This document shows positions 32,715-42,375 of a stretch of DNA of 64,000 nt, in pieces. This DNA comes from Chitinophagaceae bacterium PMP191F (GTDB taxonomy: Bacteria > Bacteroidota > Bacteroidia > Chitinophagales > Chitinophagaceae), in assembly GCA_001302245.1 (NCBI GenBank), contig LGYU01000009.1, forward strand, positions 248,001 through 312,000. The letters run 5' to 3'. Within the stretch, counting starts at the first letter, position 1. Each line of letters starts with the position of its first letter. Made by a program: the position numbers and the translations under genes. The notes beneath the pieces are model-generated. The model saw nothing but the letters and a program-made list of their open reading frames with translations. It ran no database searches and had not been told where the DNA came from.

Positions 32715-34499
32715 ATGAAGAATAGATATCAGCAGGCAGGAAAATGCTGCATCACTGCATTAATGGTACTGGTATATTACGCCACGCAGGCACAGCAACG
32801 GCTGCAGTTTGTAATGGATATGGTGCACAACAATCCCGGCGAAGCTCCTTTCAATACCAAGTACAATGATCCCACTTACCTGCAATCGCAGGGATTCAAC
32901 TCCATGGTTATGCACTGGCTTATAAACTGTGCCATCACCTACGATAATTATGAAAAGAATCTTGTTCCCAAAAAATCAGCAGAGCGTCAGTGGATAGAAG
33001 CAAAGGCTGCTGCTATTGATAAAAAGCTGGATTCCTGTGAAAAGGCAGGCATTGATGTATACCCATTTACCGATTTTATTGTATTTCCGGAGTCTGTATG
33101 GAAGAAATATTGCGCAGAGATCAGCGCAACGGGAAAAGTAGCCGGAACCGGCGGTGCTGATGAACGGGCACGCAAACCGGATATGCAAAGTCCGCGTACA
33201 CAGGCTTTACTCCGTGCACAGGTAGCAGGAATTTTTGACCGTTTTCCAAAACTGGACGGACTGGTGCTAAGGTTTGGCGAAACCTATCTGCACGATGCAC
33301 CGCATCACATGGGTGGAAGCCCGATAAGAAATGACAATGCAGGCATTGAAGATCATGTAACGATGTTGAACATACTACGTGAAGAAGTCTGTGTAAAACG
33401 AAATAAGAAATTGTTTTACCGTACCTGGGATTTTGGTTACCGTTTTCATACCAACCCGGATTATTACCTGGCCGTTACCAACAGGATAGAACCACATCCC
33501 AACCTGTTTTTTGTGATCAAATACCAGCAGGATGATTTTTTACGGATGACGCCTTTCAATCCTACTATCGGTATAGGTAAGCATCCCCAGTTGGTAGAAG
33601 CACAATCGCGTATGGAAGCCTATGGCAAAGCAGCGCATCCCTATTACACCGCCAAAGGAGTAATAGATGGCTGGCCGGAAACAAAATATGAGATCACGTT
33701 TGGCAAACATGGCTTTACCGGCAAAACCAATGATCCTGCCAATCCGCGTGGAGTAAGGGATATTCTCAATCGGGGGTTATTGCGTGGAGTGATCACCTGG
33801 TCGCATGGTGGTGGCTGGGATGGTCCCTACATTACCCACGAGATCTGGACGGATCTGAACACCTGGATATTATCGCAATGGGCGCAGCATACTGATAAAA
33901 CGGAAGAACAGCTTTTTTATGAATTTGCTGCAAAGCTGGGACTACAGGGATATGAAGCTGATCTGTTCAGACAACTGAATCTGCTGACCATTGAAGCCGT
34001 ACGCAAAGGACAGTGTAACAGTTATACCAATAATGCCGTTTGGTGGGCAAGGGATCAGTATTTTTCTGCTGCAGGCAATGATAATGTTATTAAAGAGATC
34101 ATCAGTAGAAAGAAAATACAGGAGGTACTGGCAGAGAAAGCAGAGGCTTCCGCCATGTGGCGACAGATAGAAGCCTTGTCAAAACAGATCCATGTAAGCG
34201 ATACCGCCACACAGGAAGCAATCGAAGTATCTTCTACATATGGCAGGATCAAATTTGAACTGATAGAACAGATGTGGAAACTGATGCTGGAAAATGCTCA
34301 ATGGGAAGCTAGTCATGTTTTGCATCGCGAAGTGGTGCGGCAAAGTATCCGTCGGTATGATGCCTTGTGGGATGAATGGCGTGCCCTTAAAGCTTCCAGC
34401 AAATATTGTGCAACGTTGTATACAGACAATGCCTATCGCAACAAACGTAACGGCAGTATAGGTGAGCTGGTTGACCTGCTGCGCGAACAGGTTCGTTGA
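32715..34499 (+). CDS. Secreted protein, possible glycoside hydrolase-like barrel
   Basis: 594 residues from the ATG at 32715 (a TTG four codons earlier is less likely). A signal peptide (to about 27) precedes a region with alternating strands and helices typical of a TIM barrel: FNSMVMHW, GIDVYPFTDFI, KLDGLVLRFGETYLHD, KLFYRTWDFGY, LFFVIKYQQDD, GVITWSHGGGWDGPYI. A long helical tail (from about 390) follows. The overall style recalls GH67/GH20-type hydrolases, but no catalytic motif is certain. The Glu in RFGETY is a candidate active residue. Confidence 0.65.
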   Translation: MKNRYQQAGKCCITALMVLVYYATQAQQRLQFVMDMVHNNPGEAPFNTKYNDPTYLQSQGFNSMVMHWLINCAITYDNYEKNLVPKKSAERQWIEAKAAAIDKKLDSCEKAGIDVYPFTDFIVFPESVWKKYCAEISATGKVAGTGGADERARKPDMQSPRTQALLRAQVAGIFDRFPKLDGLVLRFGETYLHDAPHHMGGSPIRNDNAGIEDHVTMLNILREEVCVKRNKKLFYRTWDFGYRFHTNPDYYLAVTNRIEPHPNLFFVIKYQQDDFLRMTPFNPTIGIGKHPQLVEAQSRMEAYGKAAHPYYTAKGVIDGWPETKYEITFGKHGFTGKTNDPANPRGVRDILNRGLLRGVITWSHGGGWDGPYITHEIWTDLNTWILSQWAQHTDKTEEQLFYEFAAKLGLQGYEADLFRQLNLLTIEAVRKGQCNSYTNNAVWWARDQYFSAAGNDNVIKEIISRKKIQEVLAEKAEASAMWRQIEALSKQIHVSDTATQEAIEVSSTYGRIKFELIEQMWKLMLENAQWEASHVLHREVVRQSIRRYDALWDEWRALKASSKYCATLYTDNAYRNKRNGSIGELVDLLREQVR

Positions 34500-34623
34500 T
34501 TTTATAACATGAAAGGGGGAAGGAATAATCAATACCTCATTCCCCGATACATTTTCCCGATTCGCCTGGTATTTCTCACATACTTTTTTAATACGCTGTA
34601 GTTTAGCATCATAAACAACAGTG

Positions 34624-35385
34624 ATGGTTTTTTCTTTATATACCTGTTTGGTTGCAGGCATATTGCTGGTTACAATAACAGGCAAAGCTCAGACCAACTC
34701 TTTAGCGGGTCCCGTGATCATGATAAGTCATCCGTATCCAGAAAAAATGCAATACAATGATGAGGCGCGTACATGGTATACAGCACATCGTGATACTACT
34801 GCTGTTTTTGTACGGTTACAGATAACAGATGCTGTACAACAGAAAAAGATATTGCAGAACGGGTTGGAATTGTGGGTGGATATAAAAGGAAGGAAGAATA
34901 AGAAAACGGGTATTACATTCCCGATCCCAGCGAAGAGAGCAACGACAATGCAGGTGCAGTGGACGCCATCCGGCGAAGAGAATGTACCAGCAACAAATGA
35001 TCGAAATGCTACCGATGTTTTGATAAAACAGATGTCTGTACAGCGTGAAATGCAACTGACCGGGTTTGCAGAAGAACTGAATGGCCGGCAGAATTGTACA
35101 CATCCTTCCGGAATTTACGCAACACTGAATATACACGGCGATACACTAATATATAAAGCCGTTATACCTTATCGTGTATTGCCCGCGCAGCCGGAAGCCG
35201 GTAGCACCATTAGTATTGGTGTGGTAGAAAAAGGTATTCCGTTTACAGGCGGCATGACCGGTGGTGACGGGCCTATGATGGGCGATGGGCCACCTCCCGG
35301 GCCTCCATCCGGCGGTAGTGACAGCATGATGCAAATGATGGAAGACAATGTGTTCTGGTATAAAATAAAACCTGTAATAAAATAG
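34624..35385 (+). CDS. Secreted protein of unknown function with Gly/Pro-rich tail
   Basis: 253 residues from the ATG at 34624 (a GTG lies one codon earlier). A signal peptide (to about 22) leads into a domain with AVFVRLQITDAVQQKKILQNGLELWVDI-type strands (cut here into family-neutral terms: a sandwich-like fold seems likely). The last 50 residues hold a low-complexity GGMTGGDGPMMGDGPPPGPP segment and a Met-rich stretch. Function unknown. It follows the 594-residue gene by 124 bases in the same direction. Confidence 0.65.
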   Translation: MVFSLYTCLVAGILLVTITGKAQTNSLAGPVIMISHPYPEKMQYNDEARTWYTAHRDTTAVFVRLQITDAVQQKKILQNGLELWVDIKGRKNKKTGITFPIPAKRATTMQVQWTPSGEENVPATNDRNATDVLIKQMSVQREMQLTGFAEELNGRQNCTHPSGIYATLNIHGDTLIYKAVIPYRVLPAQPEAGSTISIGVVEKGIPFTGGMTGGDGPMMGDGPPPGPPSGGSDSMMQMMEDNVFWYKIKPVIK

Positions 35386-35860
35386 TGTAATGCTCTTTGC
35401 TACCTGTCGGCGTTGTTTGGGTAGTGGTTTGACGATGCCTTTCAGGTTATAGCACCAGCTAATTGTTCTGTTATCGACAGGCAAGATACATAACGGTAAT
35501 GGTACAAGTGTAAAGAGTATTTACCAGGCTGATAAACAAAGAATGGTGAAACCTGTAAGATCGTTATAGCAGTGGTTAAACGGTTTACCGATACATTTTA
35601 CGGATTCGTCTATATTCCCATCGGAGCAGGTAATTAACTATTAGCTTTGTTAACGAACTTATAACCAACTAAAGTTCATTAAAGGTAAAAGACCCTTCAC
35701 ACCTGTTTTCTTGTTGTCTTTTAGTGGTTCGTCAATAAGAAATGCAGGATATCTACTTGATGCACCTATTACAGGTAAGGTAAGGGTAATGGCTGCAGAG
35801 AATGGAATTTGTGGAGGGTCTTTGCTTTTTACAATTGTCTGGTGATATTTCAATAATAAA
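35386..35860. other. Spacer with a possible gene fragment
   Basis: No confident gene. A minus-strand frame at 35659-35853 (64 codons; PQIPFSAAITLTLPVIG, SSRYPAFLIDEPLKD) has protein-like composition and could be a small gene or the tail of a degraded one. The part from 35386 to 35640 shows nothing I can name. Confidence 0.35.
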
Positions 35861-35897
35861 AGAAGGTCGCTTCGTAATGAAGTGACCTTTCTTTTTT
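35861..35897. terminator. Terminator after the YXWGXW gene
   Basis: An 11-base stem between 35863-35873 and 35879-35889 (AAGGTCGCTTC / GAAGTGACCTT, one G-T pair), with T-rich tails on both strands. It lies about 36 bases after the minus-strand stop at 35933. Confidence 0.75.
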
Positions 35898-35932
35898 CTG
35901 TTTGTTTTGTTCAGAGTATTGCAACATGGGTT

Positions 35933-36304
35933 TTAATGCGGCCTGCCTGGCGGACGTGTTGGAGGCCGTGAGGGTGGTCGTGAAACCGGCGGTCGCGGAG
36001 TGGGGCGATGCCAGCGTCCTGCAACCCATTGCCAGCCATAACGTGTATGAACCCAACGCCCCGGGATCCATACTGCACCCGCGTATGGCGGACGGGCCCA
36101 GTAACCACCTGCCCACATAAACCGTTTACCATTCCATTTCCAGTCTTCTTCTATCCATACCGAATTGGCAACCGGTGATGGCGGACGTTGTACAACACCT
36201 GTGGGCCTGCCGGGTTGCCGTTTTACATAATGCTGCGCATGTGTATTGAATGCCAGTAATATCAAGGGTATTATGATTAAAATGCATTGTAATGCCCTGT
36301 TCAT
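35933..36304 (-). CDS. YXWGXW repeat secreted protein
   Basis: 123 residues from the ATG at 36304. A signal peptide (to about 23) is followed by Trp/Tyr-rich repeats of the YXWGXW type (WIEEDWKWNGKRFMWAGGYW, WIPGRWVHTRYGWQWV) and a short Pro/Arg-rich tail (PRPPVSRPPSRPPTRPPG). Such proteins are thought to be envelope or outer-membrane associated; function unknown. It follows the lipoprotein gene by 43 bases in the same direction. Confidence 0.8.
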   Translation of the reverse strand: MNRALQCILIIIPLILLAFNTHAQHYVKRQPGRPTGVVQRPPSPVANSVWIEEDWKWNGKRFMWAGGYWARPPYAGAVWIPGRWVHTRYGWQWVAGRWHRPTPRPPVSRPPSRPPTRPPGRPH

Positions 36305-36347
36305 GTTGAGTAATTGAGATGAATAATTTTTGTATAAATAGTATTGT

Positions 36348-36962
36348 TTATTCCACAATGAATTTTTCTTCCTTCATTTTTTTGAATACAGCTTTGGCGC
36401 TTGCCTGCATCAGTTTGTCTACATTCAGTGGATCAACCGAAGTAGTAATGCCAGACCAGATCAGTTTGTTATCATTGGCAAAGGAATATACATTGGTTTC
36501 TACTGTAAACGTTTTAGTGGATTCATAATATCCCGGTTGATAATAATGCGGCCATGCGCTCCAGTAATATGGCCAGAACCTGCCATAGAAACCCGGGTAA
36601 GTACTGTAAGTGCCTGGTATATAGCGGATATCTTTATCCACATCTGCCAGCCGCATGATAATGGCACCGTCAAAGCCCTCATTCATCAACTGTGCCCTTA
36701 TGCGGCCTTCGCTTTCTTGCCGGATGTCCTTGGTAAGATAGTTGTAAGAAGGAACGCCCTTACCATTCAGCATAGCGGCTAGCTTATCCTCGGTGCTTCG
36801 TCGCGTGGCTTCGTTTTTCAGCAAAGCCACCACGATTACTTTATGCAGTTTGGATACGTCTACCGTAACATCCGGATCACGCCAGCTTTTTTCAATATGT
36901 GCTGTTGTACCGCAGCTGTTGATCAGTACAATCAGCAGGAACGGAATGAATATTTTTTTCAT
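36348..36962 (-). CDS. DUF4136-like lipoprotein
   Basis: 204 residues. The signal ends in a lipobox, VLINSCGTT, with Cys17 as lipidation site. HIEKSWRDPDVTVDVSKLHKVIVVALL begins the mature part, followed by a helix-rich middle and an aromatic loop (YSTYPGFYGRFWPYYWSAWP), then TNVYSFANDNKLIWSG, typical of DUF4136-like lipoproteins. Its role is unknown. It sits between the DUF937-OmpA gene and the YXWGXW gene, all on the minus strand, suggesting an envelope cluster. Confidence 0.7.
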   Translation of the reverse strand: MKKIFIPFLLIVLINSCGTTAHIEKSWRDPDVTVDVSKLHKVIVVALLKNEATRRSTEDKLAAMLNGKGVPSYNYLTKDIRQESEGRIRAQLMNEGFDGAIIMRLADVDKDIRYIPGTYSTYPGFYGRFWPYYWSAWPHYYQPGYYESTKTFTVETNVYSFANDNKLIWSGITTSVDPLNVDKLMQASAKAVFKKMKEEKFIVE

Positions 36963-37030
36963 ACCAGTAGATTAAGATGTAGTATTGAGAGGTCGGAAAT
37001 TTCCTGATCAAGCCATATTGGTTTTAAGTG

Positions 37031-37061
37031 GTAAGAACCGCCTTATACCGGCGGTTCTTAC
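37031..37061. repeat. Perfect 12-base hairpin after the DUF937-OmpA gene
   Basis: GTAAGAACCGCC (37031-37042) / GGCGGTTCTTAC (37050-37061), loop of 7, just after the stop at 37072. There is no T run on the minus strand, so it may stabilise the mRNA end or cause partial termination before the lipoprotein gene. Confidence 0.75.
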
Positions 37062-37071
37062 GTGGAGTATA

Positions 37072-38301
37072 TTATTTTTTTCTGACACTTACCGCTATAC
37101 GTCTGTCCTTTTTCCTTTCATCATCAGAAGCGTCGGCAGCAGCTTTGGCAAATTGTGAACCGTATCCTTCAGCCCCCTGCAGTTGTGCAGTATTGGTACC
37201 GGCTGTTTTTAATGCAGCCAGCACTGCATTGGCTCTTGATTGTGATAGTTTCAGATTGGTCATACTATCGCCTGTTTTATCGGTATAGCCGCCTATTTTG
37301 ATAACTGCTTTTGGAAATGCTTTGAGTATAGCAGTAATATTGCCGATCTGTTTCATACTTTCTGCGGTGATGTTGGCGCTGCCTGTTTCAAAGTTCAGGT
37401 TGTCAAAATCAAACCACACATCTTTGCCCGGTTGTGCGGCAGGATCTTTCAGGAAAGTGACCAATTGATCCTCGATACCTCCTTTATAGGCATCCAGTAC
37501 CACGCCGTCTGGCAACGTTACTTTTACCATTTCCATTACCGGTGCTGTAACGGTTGGTGAAGGCACAGGAGTGTCTTTGGTCATTGTTGTACTGGTATCA
37601 GCAGGTGCGTTGGCGTTGTGATTACAACCACGCATCAGGTACCAGATCAGTGCAATGGCAACCAGTACCAATAATAACGGCCATAGCCAGCGGCTACCAC
37701 CGGATGCAGCCTGTTGCACACTTCCGGACATACCGGAAATAGCACCGGTTATTTTATTGCCAATACTGCCCAGGCTGCTGAGTCCCAGAGCTCCGGCCAG
37801 GTTGAGGCCGGATGGAATGCTGTTTAGGATACTTTCTTTCTGGCTGTTCAGAAAGGAAAGTAATCCGCCGGAACTCATATTGGTTTCAGTGACATGTTTG
37901 CCCAACATGCCTAGAGCGGCAGGTGCAGCCATGCTCATAAGTGAAGTAGCGGATGACGATTTAATGCCTGCATAACCGGATATCATGTTGGTAACACTGG
38001 CTGCTTTATCACCAAAAAGACCTTTAAGCATATCGGCTCCTTTGGAGAGAATGTTTTCATTACCCAATAGGTTGCCGATACCTGAAAGTGCGCCACTGTT
38101 GAAGGCATCTTTGGCCATGCCAAGAATACTACCAGTATCACCGGAGCCTGCTTTATTCAATACACCAGCCAGCACCGATGGAACAATACCGGAAACCGCC
38201 TTCTGTACATTGTTGGGGTCCTCACCCAGCATATTGCTGGCTTTGCCGATCATTTCAGTGTTGAAAAGTCCTTTTACGGAATCTAGAAGATTGAATGCCA
38301 T
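37072..38301 (-). CDS. DUF937 - membrane helix - OmpA fusion protein
   Basis: 409 residues. The N-terminal half (1-195) is a Gly/Ala/Ser/Leu-rich helical DUF937 region. One membrane helix lies near 204-222 (WLWPLLLVLVAIALIWYLM). A Thr/Pro-rich linker precedes the OmpA/MotB peptidoglycan-binding domain (about 290-409) with FDNLNFETGSANITAES, VIKIGGYTDKTGD and the LSQSRANAVLAALK helix. The order suggests a cytoplasmic or membrane-associated DUF937 part tethered across the inner membrane to peptidoglycan. The fusion recurs in Bacteroidota; its function is not known. Confidence 0.87.
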   Translation of the reverse strand: MAFNLLDSVKGLFNTEMIGKASNMLGEDPNNVQKAVSGIVPSVLAGVLNKAGSGDTGSILGMAKDAFNSGALSGIGNLLGNENILSKGADMLKGLFGDKAASVTNMISGYAGIKSSSATSLMSMAAPAALGMLGKHVTETNMSSGGLLSFLNSQKESILNSIPSGLNLAGALGLSSLGSIGNKITGAISGMSGSVQQAASGGSRWLWPLLLVLVAIALIWYLMRGCNHNANAPADTSTTMTKDTPVPSPTVTAPVMEMVKVTLPDGVVLDAYKGGIEDQLVTFLKDPAAQPGKDVWFDFDNLNFETGSANITAESMKQIGNITAILKAFPKAVIKIGGYTDKTGDSMTNLKLSQSRANAVLAALKTAGTNTAQLQGAEGYGSQFAKAAADASDDERKKDRRIAVSVRKK

Positions 38302-38875
38302 AAGTAAAGAGTTTAATAATTATCAGATTGTATTGGGATACACGTAATAGCGGAATTGATATTATTACCGGGTGAATCATAATCATTACTGAAATACCAG
38401 TATATAGACAAAATGATCTTCTAACCTGTATTAAAGGTTGTTGTAAGTAGATTGTAGTGAGCCAAGTGTTACCTGCAGTAGCACATGTTTTACAGTATTA
38501 TTGTAAAACGTTTTTTTACTTCCGGATGCCGGCAGGTAAAAATATATAAGGTTAAGGCGAACGGATATGTTGAATGATGCATTGACAGGGAGCGGATAAC
38601 AATACGAGCGTAACAGGAGCGTGTAGTGATTGTATTCGTGTTGTTTAAAATGTTACACCTAATGTCTAAAAGAATTCAACAATTGTTGTCAGCGCAAATT
38701 GATTAACTGGTACGGGTGTGATGATCTGCAGAATTTTGTATACTTTATAAAAGAAGTGCTGGCTAACAGAGCGTGCCGGGTCATTATCAGTTTATTAAAG
38801 ATATGGTATTCTATCTGGGTTGCAAAAAAATAATTAAGCCGATACATTGGCATAGTTGTGATAATACTGTAAAAG
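38302..38875. other. Gene-free spacer with an orphan terminator
   Basis: About 570 bases without a convincing gene. A minus frame at 38689-38880 is Tyr/Ile-rich and looks like chance. A terminator-like hairpin on the plus strand (38487-38517) has no gene upstream of it, so a small RNA from 38302-38517 is possible. Confidence 0.45.
38487..38517 (+). terminator. Orphan terminator-like hairpin
   Basis: GTTTTACA (38487-38494) / TGTAAAAC (38502-38509), loop of 7, then G and seven T on the plus strand. The nearest upstream gene (stop 37072, start 38301) reads the other way. Confidence 0.5.
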
Positions 38876-38914
38876 AACAAAGGCTGTTATTCTGCAGAAC
38901 AACAGCCTTTTGTT
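38876..38914 (-). terminator. Terminator of aldo/keto reductase 1
   Basis: AACAAAGGCTGTT (38876-38888) pairs with AACAGCCTTTTGTT (38901-38914), one bulged base. It starts 28 bases after the stop at 38942. Confidence 0.75.
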
Positions 38915-38941
38915 AACTTTTCAACGTGTAATGTTATACTA

Positions 38942-39925
<984 letters not shown>

Positions 39926-40025
39926 GTTGCCGATGTTTATACTGTAAATGTAGTTGTTGTATAAACGTAAGTACTTGTGCTTTTCAAACGGATGCTTGCG
40001 AAAATCAAACACTGTTTGGTAATAT

Positions 40026-40092
40026 GTTATAAGTTGTATGTGATAAGTAAAGGTCAAAAACTCATAACTTATTACCTATAACTTACAACCTT
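40026..40092. repeat. Inverted-word spacer between the two aldo/keto reductases
   Basis: TTATAAGTTGTATGTGATAAG is inverted in TCATAACTTATTACCTATAAC further on. The words CTTATTACCTATAACTTA recur at 41095-41112 and, in related form, at 56095-56172. Confidence 0.6.
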
Positions 40093-41044
40093 ACTTCCAG
40101 GCGCTTGCCTTATCCAGCAATGCAATAGCATCCTGATCCAGTTGCAGAGAAGCTGCATCAATGATTGACTGTAATTGTTCAATACTGGTAGCACTGGCAA
40201 TAGGTGCTGTTATTGAAGGATGTGCAATCAGCCATGCCAATGCCACACTGGCCGGTGTTGTATTGTAAAGTGCAGCTACTTCATCCAGCGCACGCAGGAT
40301 ATTGGTGCCTCTTGGATTCAGGTATGCTTTCATGCCGCCGCCACGCACACTTTTGCTCAGATCGGCCTCGCTACGGTATTTACCGGTAAGAAAACCAGAT
40401 GCCAATGCATAATAATTTATCACACCGAGGTGGTTGTCAAGACAGATCTTCTCCAGTTCTTTTTCAAACACTTCCCGGTCGTACAGGTTGTAATGTGGCT
40501 GAAAAGTCTGGTATGCAGGATAATTGTGTTTTTTACTGGCTTCCAGGGAGGCTTTTAAACGGGCAGGGGAGAGATTGGAAGCACCGATCCAGCGCACTTT
40601 ACCTTCTTTTACCAATTGGCTGTAAGCTTCCAGTGTCTCTTCCACTGGTGTGGTATCATCATCCCAGTGTATCTGGTACAGGTCAATATAATCCGTTTGT
40701 AATCTTTGTAAAGATGCTTCAACAGCCTGCAGAATATACTTTTTAGAAATATCTTTTTTACCCTGGCCCATATCAGATCCCACTTTGGTTGCAACGATCA
40801 CTTTATCGCGGTTGCCCCGTTGCTTTATCCAGTTGCCGATAATGGTTTCAGATTCGCCGCCCTTATTACCGGGAACCCACCTGGAATATACATCCGCCGT
40901 ATCTACCAGGTTAAATCCTGCAGCAGTAAAAGCATCCAGTAATTCAAATGATCTTTGTTCGTCAACTGTCCAGCCGAATATATTGCCTCCAAATGTTACC
41001 GGGGCTACCTGCAAATCGCTATTGCCTAATTGTCTGTAATTCAT
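40091..41044 (-). CDS. Aldo/keto reductase 2
   Basis: 317 residues. Active-site pattern: NLVDTADVYSRW, VIVATKVGSDMG with the Lys, and DLYQIHWDDD with the His; the cofactor end is in SITAPIASATSIEQL. It is closest in style to the YghZ/Tas-like AKRs. Substrate unknown. It is likely co-transcribed with aldo/keto reductase 1 downstream, although the 165-base gap with repeats may hold a second promoter. Confidence 0.9.
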   Translation of the reverse strand: MNYRQLGNSDLQVAPVTFGGNIFGWTVDEQRSFELLDAFTAAGFNLVDTADVYSRWVPGNKGGESETIIGNWIKQRGNRDKVIVATKVGSDMGQGKKDISKKYILQAVEASLQRLQTDYIDLYQIHWDDDTTPVEETLEAYSQLVKEGKVRWIGASNLSPARLKASLEASKKHNYPAYQTFQPHYNLYDREVFEKELEKICLDNHLGVINYYALASGFLTGKYRSEADLSKSVRGGGMKAYLNPRGTNILRALDEVAALYNTTPASVALAWLIAHPSITAPIASATSIEQLQSIIDAASLQLDQDAIALLDKASAWK

Positions 41045-41068
41045 GAAATATGTTTTTTAAAATGAAAC

Positions 41069-41125
41069 GGTAATAAGCTATAAATAGGGATAGACTTATT
41101 ACCTATAACTTATAACCTGCAATTC
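41069..41125. repeat. Inverted-word spacer upstream of aldo/keto reductase 2
   Basis: GGTAATAAGCTATAA is mirrored by ATTACCTATAACTTATAACC within about 50 bases. It is the same family as 40026-40092 and 56091-56172. Confidence 0.6.
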
Positions 41126-41157
41126 TTTTAACAAATCGAACAGTCCCCGGTTTACTA

Positions 41158-41200
41158 TAAAAATAAAAAACGGATGACTTCCTGGAAGAACGCCACCCGC
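41158..41200 (-). terminator. Terminator of the RND efflux operon
   Basis: On the minus strand CGGGTG...CTTCC pairs with GGAAG...CATCCG (41171-41200, with an internal bulge), followed by TTTTTTATTTTT. It starts about 21 bases after the adaptor stop. Confidence 0.65.
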
Positions 41201-41220
41201 TTTTCATATAGCAGATTATT

Positions 41221-42375
41221 TTACTTTTTTGTTGCAGTACTATCGGTGGTAGCTGTGCTGAGCTTTGTTTCACGGATCTCAGAACCATTCCTGACCTCTT
41301 CAGTGGCTGCTTTTACCAAATGATCTCCATTGCTTAAATTGCCATACACTTCTATCTGACCGTTGGCTTCGCGTCCTTTACTGATACTTACCCATTCAGC
41401 TTTGTTGTTATTCACCCTGATCACAAATACACCCTGAGTAGAATTTACCACTGCTGTGGTGGGAACAATAAAGGTGCTGTCACTGGCAGATAATGGCAGT
41501 TGCACTTCAGCGATCATACCCGGCAACAGTTTTTTATCGTTGTTTGCAACATCCATTTCTGTACGTTGTGAACGCAGCCTGGTATCCAATGCACCGGCCT
41601 GGCGGTTGATGTGTGCTGTGAACTGCTGGTTGTTAAATGCTTTCACGGTAAAATTAACAGCAGATTGTTTGCCCAGGTAGCTGATATACGCTTCAGGAAC
41701 TGCCAGTACCAGGCGAAGTTTTTTCTGTTCCTGTAATGTAATGATCGGAAACTCGGAACCTTTTCCTGAAGGGCCGACATACGCGCCTGGGTGTGCATTG
41801 CGTGCTGTGATCACTCCGTTGAACGGCGCCCTTATTTCAAGATAATTGCGGGTATCAGCTATTTCACGGTAAGCAGCTTTGGCCGCTTCCAGTTGTGCAT
41901 TATCTGAATTGCGTTTAGCCATTGCCTGGTCCAGATCGTTGGGTGATATAGTACCCGGTGTTTTGCTGGTTTCATACAGGCGATCGTAATTGGCCTTGCT
42001 GGCAATGTACAATGCTTCCAGTGATTTTAATCTTGATTCAGCAGCCGCCAGTTGTGCATTCATTTCCGGTGCTTCCATGGTAACCAGCAACTGACCCGCA
42101 GTTACTTCAGTACCAATATCGACATTTATCTTTTTTACAAAGCTGCTTACTTTTGCATACAGGTCAACCTGCTGAAATGCCAGTAGTTCTCCGGGCAATT
42201 TCAGTGAAGAGGACAGTTTGCCTTTTTGCACACTGATCACTTCTGTAGCAGCTACCGGAGCAGGAGCTGCCTTGGCTTTTTCTTCTTCGCCATGTGTCGG
42301 GTTACAGCTATACGTGGCTGTGATGGCAATCAGGCCAATGGATAATACTAATGCCGGATGTGATAATTTATTCAT
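41221..42375 (-). CDS. RND efflux periplasmic adaptor (membrane fusion protein)
   Basis: 384 residues from the ATG at 42375, which overlaps the end of the permease gene by 8 bases (ATGAATAA), so the two are translationally coupled. The signal ends in a lipobox-like TATYSCNP, suggesting a lipoprotein. Lipoyl halves (VDIGTEVTAGQLLVTM; IRAPFNGVITARNAHPGAYV) flank a coiled-coil hairpin (about 105-160); barrel and membrane-proximal domains follow. It links the RND pump to the TolC channel encoded in the same operon. Confidence 0.93.
   Translation of the reverse strand: MNKLSHPALVLSIGLIAITATYSCNPTHGEEEKAKAAPAPVAATEVISVQKGKLSSSLKLPGELLAFQQVDLYAKVSSFVKKINVDIGTEVTAGQLLVTMEAPEMNAQLAAAESRLKSLEALYIASKANYDRLYETSKTPGTISPNDLDQAMAKRNSDNAQLEAAKAAYREIADTRNYLEIRAPFNGVITARNAHPGAYVGPSGKGSEFPIITLQEQKKLRLVLAVPEAYISYLGKQSAVNFTVKAFNNQQFTAHINRQAGALDTRLRSQRTEMDVANNDKKLLPGMIAEVQLPLSASDSTFIVPTTAVVNSTQGVFVIRVNNNKAEWVSISKGREANGQIEVYGNLSNGDHLVKAATEEVRNGSEIRETKLSTATTDSTATKK

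Noticed and set aside
38689-38880. 63-codon minus frame before aldo/keto reductase 1
   Set aside because: No domain, biased composition and no supporting signals.
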